Below, piece by piece: positions 14,485-19,901 of a stretch of DNA of 19,901 bases (its first letter is position 1; each line of letters begins with the position of its first letter). The stretch comes from Bacillota bacterium (GTDB lineage Bacteria > Bacillota_A > Clostridia > DSM-8532). The stretch covers positions 1-19,901 of the forward strand of contig JAFADM010000271.1 in assembly GCA_023424865.1 (NCBI GenBank). The letters run 5' to 3'. The notes under the pieces were generated by a model that saw nothing but the letters and a program-made list of their open reading frames with translations, had not been told where the DNA came from and did not search any database. A program made the translations under genes and the position numbers.

Positions 14485-14673
14485 TTGAAAAAGAGAAAAC
14501 CCGGGGCTATGTATCTTCATTTTGCCACGAAAAAACCCGGTTTGTTTTACAGCGTTCTTCTGTTGGGAATAGCGCTTTTTTTGTATTTGACACTGAGTAC
14601 GCGTATTGAAACTGAAACAGGAAGCAAAACCCTGCTTCACATTATTTTTGTTCAGGCGGGGAAGGGATTATGA
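14485..14673 (+). CDS. Small single-pass membrane protein of the exporter operon
   Basis: This protein has 62 residues and no recognised family. A basic N-terminus (MKKRKPG) and a second basic patch (TKKPG, 15-19) are followed by a hydrophobic helix at about 20-37. A polar stretch comes next, then a short hydrophobic tail ending QAGKGL, which fits a membrane protein with the N-terminus inside. The start is TTG, with AGGAAGGGGG about seven bases upstream. Its stop overlaps the start of the first ABC gene as ATGA, the best evidence that it is translated. It could be an accessory subunit of the exporter, an exported peptide precursor, or only a coupling leader. No leader-peptide cleavage motif such as GG was seen. 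Confidence 0.65.
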   Translation: MKKRKPGAMYLHFATKKPGLFYSVLLLGIALFLYLTLSTRIETETGSKTLLHIIFVQAGKGL

Positions 14674-16415
14674 AGAAGCTGAGTTATTTTCAGGCGATAA
14701 AGTTTTTATCCGGCTACATAGGACGACACAAGCGTAACTTCATCATGTTTTATTTGGGATGGCTTTTGGATATGCTGCTTGGAATTGTCATGCCTGTTTT
14801 ATTCGGTATAATGATTGATGCCATTGTTTATCAGCAGCATCTGGATACTTTTTTACATGTCAGCCTTGTTTTTGTGGTTATGTCGGCTTTCTCCTGCATT
14901 CTGTATTTCCTTATTTACGCCCAGCACCAATATCTTATGAGTATGTACGTCTACGACATTCAGAGGGATATTTTCCGGCATCTGCAAAAATGTGACGCCC
15001 GGTTTCTGTCCGATACCAAGACCGGAGAATGCATTACCGTGGTTCAGAATGATGCACGGGAATGTATGCATTTTGTTATTCGCAACATCATTCATGCAAT
15101 AAACGGCATAATCAACTTAGTGCTGACAACGGTATATATTTTCTTAATAAGCCCTTGGATTGGCCTTCTTATGCTGGCGGCAGTTCCGGTTTCCGTTCTC
15201 GTCAACGCCCGTTTCGGCAAAAAAATCCGTGCCTGCTCCGAGGCGCAAAGAGAGTGCTGTGGCAACTATGCAAGCTATGTTTATGAGGTGCTTGCCGCCA
15301 TCAGGGATATTCGCCTGCTCGGGGCTTTCCATAAAGTAACCCGTACTATTCGTAAGTGGCATCGCCAAATGTTTAATATAGCTATTAAGGAAGGTGTATC
15401 AACCCTGGCCGCCCAAGGCTTTATTAACGGTACAAACCTCCTGTTGCGGCTTTCCCTTTTTGCCTTAACAGCGATGCTGGTAAGCCGGGGCGATATGACA
15501 ATCGGTCTTTTCACGGTGGTGATGACTTATTTTACCTCACTGACAAATCAAGTGGAATATCTGAGCCGTTCTTATCTGGATGCGCAAAACCGTGTCGGCT
15601 ACATTCAAAGGATTTACAACTTCATGCATTCGCCGACTGAAGAGAACTGGCCGGGGAAAAGGGAATTAAAAGTTACAAAGGGTGAAATTATTGCCAAGGA
15701 CATTGCCGTTTCCTACGATAAGCGTAACCCGGTGCTTAAAGACTTCAGCCTTCATATTCATCCTGGTGAAAGGTTTGCCTTATGTGGGAAAAGCGGATGC
15801 GGGAAGACAACCTTTGCCTACATGCTGCTTGGCTTCTATAGGACTGAAGGCGGCAGCTTAACCGTTGATGGGCAAGAGCTGTCGGAATGTACCCTCAAAT
15901 CCATTCGTCAGAATATAGGAATGATTTCTCAGGAGGTGACGATGTTTGACGGCAGTATCCGGGAAAATCTGCTTCTTGGAAAGCCGGGAGCAACGGATGA
16001 CGAAATTTTTTCCGCGCTGGAAAAGGCCGGGCTGGGGGATTATGTTTCAGGCCTTGACAGGGGACTTGACACGGTTATCGGAAGTATGGGAAGAGGCTTG
16101 TCCGGAGGCCAAAAGCAGAGAATGGCCATTGCCAGGATCTATCTTAAAAATCCCTCCATCATCCTTTTTGACGAGGCTACCTCTTCCCTGGACAGTGAGA
16201 CAGAGCAGCAGATACATGGAGCTTGGGAGGGTATGCTCAAAGGGCGCACCGCCATCATCATTGCTCATCGTCAAAGCTCGGTGATGCTGTGCAAGCATGC
16301 TGCCATTATGGAAAACGGACGGATTATTGAAGAAGGAAATCCCTGTGACATGGAAAAGGAAAGCAAGGCTTTTAAAAAGCTGTTTGCTTTTAAGGAGGTA
16401 AGGAGCGATGGGTGA
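14670..16415 (+). CDS. ABC exporter half-transporter, subunit 1
   Basis: This 581-residue protein fuses a six-helix membrane domain (about residues 20-320) to an ATPase domain, as in bacterial multidrug/peptide/lipid exporters. Visible motifs are Walker A GKSGCGKT (373-380), Q-loop Q421, signature LSGGQKQR (477-484), Walker B IILFDE with catalytic E502, and switch H533. All are canonical. There is no peptidase C39 domain at the N-terminus. It starts by a 4-bp overlap with the small membrane protein and overlaps the second ABC gene by 8 bp, which strongly suggests a heterodimer. The transported compound is unknown. Confidence 0.93.
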   Translation: MKKLSYFQAIKFLSGYIGRHKRNFIMFYLGWLLDMLLGIVMPVLFGIMIDAIVYQQHLDTFLHVSLVFVVMSAFSCILYFLIYAQHQYLMSMYVYDIQRDIFRHLQKCDARFLSDTKTGECITVVQNDARECMHFVIRNIIHAINGIINLVLTTVYIFLISPWIGLLMLAAVPVSVLVNARFGKKIRACSEAQRECCGNYASYVYEVLAAIRDIRLLGAFHKVTRTIRKWHRQMFNIAIKEGVSTLAAQGFINGTNLLLRLSLFALTAMLVSRGDMTIGLFTVVMTYFTSLTNQVEYLSRSYLDAQNRVGYIQRIYNFMHSPTEENWPGKRELKVTKGEIIAKDIAVSYDKRNPVLKDFSLHIHPGERFALCGKSGCGKTTFAYMLLGFYRTEGGSLTVDGQELSECTLKSIRQNIGMISQEVTMFDGSIRENLLLGKPGATDDEIFSALEKAGLGDYVSGLDRGLDTVIGSMGRGLSGGQKQRMAIARIYLKNPSIILFDEATSSLDSETEQQIHGAWEGMLKGRTAIIIAHRQSSVMLCKHAAIMENGRIIEEGNPCDMEKESKAFKKLFAFKEVRSDG

Positions 16416-18057
16416 AAAGCTTGCATACAGGATGAAAATGCTCAAAGAGCTCAAGCCATTGGCCTACGGCGTTAAAAAATTTCTTCTTTTTAATCTCATA
16501 ACAGGCATACTGGTTATGGCACTTGGCTTTGTCCAACCGCATTTTTACAAGATTTTTGTTGATCGGGTGCTCCTTAATGGAGAGCTAAAATTAATCCCGC
16601 TGGTTGTAGGGGGCTATTTAGCCGTGTTTGTCCTGAACCTGGGGTTAGCCTGTTTAAAAATCTATTGTACCAATCGGCTTACAAACCGTGTTGTTTTCCG
16701 AATAAAAAGGAAAATTCTGAGAGGCTTTTTCTTACGTGATTTCCAAAGCTACGATCGGCAAAGCGTGGGAGACATGAAAATGCGTCTGGATGACGATACG
16801 GGGTGCATCGCAGCCTATGGGCAAGCTCAGACTGTGGATTATGTCATTGCACTTATGACCCTGGTTGTTTCAGCGGTGCTGCTGTTTTTTATTGAATGGC
16901 GGCTTGCCTTGTTTTCATGTGTGGCTATCCCATTAACTATTTGGTTGGATCATATTGTCGCCAAACGGGAAGCTGTGGTTCTCAGCAAACAGAGGGAAAA
17001 CAGCCAGCAGATGTCCAGCTGGCTTCACGCTTCGGTGCAGGGGTGGCGGGAAATAAAAGCCTTGAATCTGCAAAAGCACGAGGAACGCCAGTTTGCCCGT
17101 TATATCCACCGGTATGCGGTTTTTTTCGGAACATGGATAAATTATTGGGTTTTCCGGGTTTTGGTTATTCCTAAAATTAAGGATGAGTTTGTAATGCAGT
17201 TTTCTCTCTACTTTCTTGGGGGACTGTTAATCATAAAAAATCAGTTTGAGATTGGTTCTCTGCTTGTGTTTATGCAATATTACGCTATTATGTCGAATGC
17301 AGTTAAAACCGTATCCGGCACAGATGCTGAACTATTAACGTCCACGCCGCAAAGTGACAGAGTCATGGAAGAGCTTTCCTTCGAAACAAAAGCTATTGGG
17401 AAAAAACTTTCCGGAGTAAGTAACCGCATTGAATTCAAAAATGTGGACTTTGCATACGACAATACGGGCAAAAAGCTGATTGAAAATCTGAGCTTTTCAA
17501 TTGAAGAGGGGGAGCGGGTGGCTATTACAGGAAAAAGCGGTGCTGGAAAGACCACCGTGTTGAGGCTCCTGACCGGTATGCTGCGCCCTGCAGCAGGGAA
17601 GGTTCTGTTTTCTGGTGAAGACCTTGAGACCCTGTCCATAGACACACTATACAGAAGAATTGGCTTTGTTATGCAGGAAAACAGTCTGTTTAACGCCAGC
17701 ATTCGTGAGAACCTGCGTTATGGGAGGGACAAAGCCAGTGACGAGGAATTAATAGATGCCTGTAAAAGCGCCTTTATTTACGACTTTATCAGGGGCTTGC
17801 CCGAGGGCATGGATACCGTTATCGGAGAACGGGGGATTAAGTTATCCGGCGGACAGAAGCAGCGTCTTGTTCTTGCCCGATTGTTTCTTCGAAAGGTTAG
17901 TGTCTTCCTGTTTGACGAGGCCACAAGCGCGCTGGACCAATACAGTGAAAGTGTTGTACTTGATGCCATTAAGAGTGTGGGGCGGGATAAAACAATCATT
18001 GTCGTGACCCACCGGCCAAGCTCGCTGGCACTGTGCGACAGGGTAATTTCGTTATAA
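16408..18057 (+). CDS. ABC exporter half-transporter, subunit 2
   Basis: This 549-residue partner of the preceding half-transporter has a membrane domain (about 20-300) followed by an ATPase with Walker A GKSGAGKT (375-382), Q423, signature LSGGQKQR (479-486), Walker B VFLFDE with E504, and H535. Many heterodimeric exporters have one degenerate ATP site, but both subunits here keep the catalytic glutamate and histidine. The protein ends soon after the H-loop, so it is slightly short at the C-terminus. AAGGAGG and a nearer AAGGAG precede the ATG. No terminator is obvious before the HAD gene 87 bases downstream. Confidence 0.93.
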   Translation: MGEKLAYRMKMLKELKPLAYGVKKFLLFNLITGILVMALGFVQPHFYKIFVDRVLLNGELKLIPLVVGGYLAVFVLNLGLACLKIYCTNRLTNRVVFRIKRKILRGFFLRDFQSYDRQSVGDMKMRLDDDTGCIAAYGQAQTVDYVIALMTLVVSAVLLFFIEWRLALFSCVAIPLTIWLDHIVAKREAVVLSKQRENSQQMSSWLHASVQGWREIKALNLQKHEERQFARYIHRYAVFFGTWINYWVFRVLVIPKIKDEFVMQFSLYFLGGLLIIKNQFEIGSLLVFMQYYAIMSNAVKTVSGTDAELLTSTPQSDRVMEELSFETKAIGKKLSGVSNRIEFKNVDFAYDNTGKKLIENLSFSIEEGERVAITGKSGAGKTTVLRLLTGMLRPAAGKVLFSGEDLETLSIDTLYRRIGFVMQENSLFNASIRENLRYGRDKASDEELIDACKSAFIYDFIRGLPEGMDTVIGERGIKLSGGQKQRLVLARLFLRKVSVFLFDEATSALDQYSESVVLDAIKSVGRDKTIIVVTHRPSSLALCDRVISL

Positions 18058-18144
18058 ATAAAGTAAGAGAAGATTTCCATTGGAGTATTTTTTTGTGATA
18101 AAATGGTCTTGCAGAAATAAACTATTCTCTGAGAGGAGACGTTT

Positions 18145-18867
18145 ATGAAAAAGCCAAAGGCCATATTGTTCGATTTGGATGATACCCTCATTTCATTCGA
18201 GGGTGTTTCCGATGAGGCTTGGGAAAAGTGCTGCACGGAATTTACCCGGAAGCATGCGCTGAACCTTTCAACGGGAGAGCTCCTTAAAAAACTAAGTGAA
18301 ATAAGAAAGTGGTACTGGTCTTGTCCGGAAAGACATAAAACCGGAAGGGAAAACCTTGTGGAGGCAAGGCGAGAAATCGTCAAATTGGCTCTTGAGGCTT
18401 TTGATATCACGGGCAGTCAACGTGCAAACGAGCTTGCAGACAATTTTACAGCCTATAAGGACAGTTTGGTCTGCCTTTTTCCCAATACTATTGAGACACT
18501 TACAAAGCTTAGGGCAGAAGGGTATCGTTTAGGGCTTATTACAAACGGTTCTTCAAAGGGACAACGGGCAAAGCTTGAACGTTTCGGCCTTCATTCTTTT
18601 TTTGAAATCATTTTAATAGATCAGGAGGTTGGTTTTGGAAAACCTGATATAAGAATTTATGAGCTTGGGCTTAAGCTTCTTGGCCTTTCTGTGGAGGATG
18701 TCTGGATGGTGGGGGACAATTTGGTATGGGATATTGAGCCGCCCAAATCCATGGCTATATTTACGGTATGGCACGATTACAAAAAGGCCGGGCTGCCGGC
18801 CAATCTATCTGCTGTCCCTGACAAGCAGATAAAAGACATCTCTGAGCTTTTGCAGGATTTGTGCTAG
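18145..18867 (+). CDS. HAD-superfamily hydrolase, subfamily IA type
   Basis: This 240-residue phosphatase-like protein has the full haloacid dehalogenase motif set: I, DLDDTL with nucleophile D10 and acid/base D12; II, ITNGS; III, the lysine in GFGKPD; IV, GDNLVWDI. A helical C1 cap is inserted after motif I. The probable reaction is phosphomonoester hydrolysis; the substrate cannot be inferred. GAGAGGAG lies before the ATG. It follows the exporter genes by 87 bases with only a weak candidate promoter (TTCCAT-N18-TAAAAT at 18075-18104), so read-through from the exporter operon is possible. Confidence 0.88.
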   Translation: MKKPKAILFDLDDTLISFEGVSDEAWEKCCTEFTRKHALNLSTGELLKKLSEIRKWYWSCPERHKTGRENLVEARREIVKLALEAFDITGSQRANELADNFTAYKDSLVCLFPNTIETLTKLRAEGYRLGLITNGSSKGQRAKLERFGLHSFFEIILIDQEVGFGKPDIRIYELGLKLLGLSVEDVWMVGDNLVWDIEPPKSMAIFTVWHDYKKAGLPANLSAVPDKQIKDISELLQDLC

Positions 18868-18901
18868 AACACACATTTAACTGTCTTTATAGGGTTGGTA
18901 G

Positions 18902-18929
18902 TTCCTTAAAACTGTAAAATTGGTATAAT
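18902..18929 (+). promoter_or_regulatory. Extended -10 promoter for the second HAD gene
   Basis: TATAAT (18924-18929) is directly preceded by TGG (an extended -10 TGn), with a weak -35 TTCCTT 16 bases upstream (18902-18907). The second HAD gene is therefore separately transcribed. Confidence 0.6.
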
Positions 18930-18972
18930 AAAATTATTAAGGAAAATAAAAGATAGAAAGGTGAGGTGCACT

Positions 18973-19671
18973 ATGATAAAAAAGCCTGTTAAGGGAATCT
19001 ATTTTGATCTGGGGTGGACTCTTTTTCGACCTGCTACAGGAGACTGGAAAATGACTCCTCTTGCACTTAAGCACATTCATCCGCAGGCGCTGAGCACGCT
19101 TTCTGTTGAAAGACAGAATGAGGCTTTTGCCATGGCCAATGCCTGCCTGGAAAATAGGGAGATGAAAACGGAAGCACAGGAATTGGAAGGGTACACCGAC
19201 TTTTACAGAACCATGGCAAGCTGCCTTCCTGAAATACGCTTGTCACAGGAGCAGGCTGATCTGATTGCTTATGACAGAGTTAACAATGATGCCAATTATA
19301 TTGTTTTTGACGACGCTAAAAGCACGCTGGAAGTACTTAAAGGAAAATATAAGCTGGGGCTTATTTCGGACACGGATCCTTCGGTTATCCGGGTTTTGAA
19401 AAATACCGGACTTTATGATTTTTTCGATACGATGACACTGAGCTTTGATGTTGGCAACACCAAGCCCAATAAGGGAATGTATTTGCATGCGTTAAACGAA
19501 ATGAATTTACCTGCAAAAGAGACGCTATTTGTGGACGATAATGAAAAAAATCTGGAGGGTGCCTACGCCTTTGATATTCAACCTATCTTATTATTGTCCA
19601 GACCGAATTCCCGGGCCATTTCACACTATGCCAGCATTAAAAAGCTATCGGACCTTTTATTAATCCTATAA
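18973..19671 (+). CDS. HAD-family hydrolase with DxG motif I
   Basis: This 232-residue HAD protein has motif I DLGWTL, with nucleophile D12 but glycine at position 14 where the acid/base Asp usually stands. Motif II is LISDTD, motif III is the lysine in NTKPNKG, and motif IV is FVDDNEKN. The DxG form occurs in some subfamily-IA phosphatases (DLGNV type), so activity is plausible. The ATG at 18973 has AAAGGTGAGG upstream at good spacing. The in-frame GTG at 18961 lies in that ribosome binding site and is less likely. It is not an obvious recent duplicate of the preceding HAD gene, since similarity is limited to the motifs. Confidence 0.85.
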   Translation: MIKKPVKGIYFDLGWTLFRPATGDWKMTPLALKHIHPQALSTLSVERQNEAFAMANACLENREMKTEAQELEGYTDFYRTMASCLPEIRLSQEQADLIAYDRVNNDANYIVFDDAKSTLEVLKGKYKLGLISDTDPSVIRVLKNTGLYDFFDTMTLSFDVGNTKPNKGMYLHALNEMNLPAKETLFVDDNEKNLEGAYAFDIQPILLLSRPNSRAISHYASIKKLSDLLLIL

Positions 19672-19803
19672 TGCCTGTACGGACATTGGGAATTCCGCTG
19701 TATCCCTAGTCCTGCCAATCCTTCGCACATGTTTGTAATTTTTAACATAAGCTATCCTATAAGGCAACTTATGTCCATCGAAAATTAGAAACAGGGGTGC
19801 AAC

Positions 19804-19901
19804 ATGGAAGATAATACAAAATACAGTTCGTTTGAACCGGACGAGCTTGTTACACCGGAAGAACCGGAAGTATCAGATAATTCTGAGACTCCTGAGATTG
19901 A
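19804..19901 (+). CDS. Start of an acidic Glu/Pro-rich protein (cut by window end)
   Basis: Only the first 32 codons are present. They start with ATG after AGGGGT at normal spacing and run open to the edge. The visible residues are rich in Glu, Pro, Ser and Thr (FEPDELVTPEEPEVSDNSE), a low-complexity acidic head such as often precedes a membrane or globular domain. Family cannot be told from this fragment. Confidence 0.55.
   Translation, partial: MEDNTKYSSFEPDELVTPEEPEVSDNSETPEI

Noticed and set aside
17778..18410. 210-codon minus-strand frame spanning the end of the second ABC gene and the HAD gene
   Set aside because: It covers two well-supported genes on the other strand and shows no domain or start signal.

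Overview
The window looks like chromosomal DNA of an anaerobic, low-to-mid GC member of the Firmicutes, most likely Clostridia. This is inferred from strong AGGAGG-type ribosome binding sites, frequent GTG/TTG starts, sigma-A promoters of the TTGACA-N17-TATAAT type, ATGA-coupled operons, and a structured RNA resembling the clostridial raiA motif. No transposase, integrase, phage gene, tRNA, rRNA or CRISPR array was seen.

Layout. 1-2261 (minus): a two-component pair, a KdpE-like response regulator and a short KdpD-like histidine kinase, joined by an ATGA overlap. 2554-3384 (plus): a terpenoid-cyclase/prenyltransferase-fold protein. 3399-4922 (minus): an NAD(P)-dependent SDR/epimerase with an added C-terminal zinc-ribbon-like segment. 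It is divergent from a TetR regulator (5190-5744), and the shared intergenic region holds two dyad sites sharing the core CCGACA/TGTCGG. 5741-6661 (minus): a PhzF-like isomerase. 6809-8032 (minus): a lipoprotein with an HExxH metallopeptidase signature (DUF4932-like). About 8247-8445 (probably minus): a structured RNA closed by a perfect 10-bp terminal helix. 8679-8987: a small unknown protein whose gene has 9-bp tandem repeats at both ends. 9116-10069: an adenosine-deaminase-family amidohydrolase, followed at a short distance by a strong terminator.

The main find is the operon 10246-12416: arsR, hgcA, hgcB and an ArsC-type arsenate reductase. HgcA (corrinoid membrane protein with the NVWCAAGK cap-helix motif and about five C-terminal membrane helices) and HgcB (2x[4Fe-4S] ferredoxin with the extra and terminal cysteines) are the known gene pair for microbial mercury methylation, which yields methylmercury. 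A near-consensus promoter overlapped by repeated TCGAT motifs precedes arsR, and arsR overlaps hgcA by 8 bp. The methylation genes are therefore probably transcribed from an ArsR-controlled, metalloid-responsive promoter and share a transcript with an arsenate reductase.

12617-13372 encodes an AIM24-family protein, separated from a convergent AraC regulator (13501-14379) by a perfect 14-bp-stem bidirectional terminator. Divergent from the AraC gene is an operon of a 62-residue single-pass membrane protein (TTG start) and two half-size ABC exporters, with gene overlaps of 4 and 8 bp. They probably form a heterodimeric exporter controlled by the AraC protein. Two separately promoted HAD-family phosphatase-like genes follow (18145-18867, 18973-19671). 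The window ends inside an acidic Glu/Pro-rich protein that starts at 19804.
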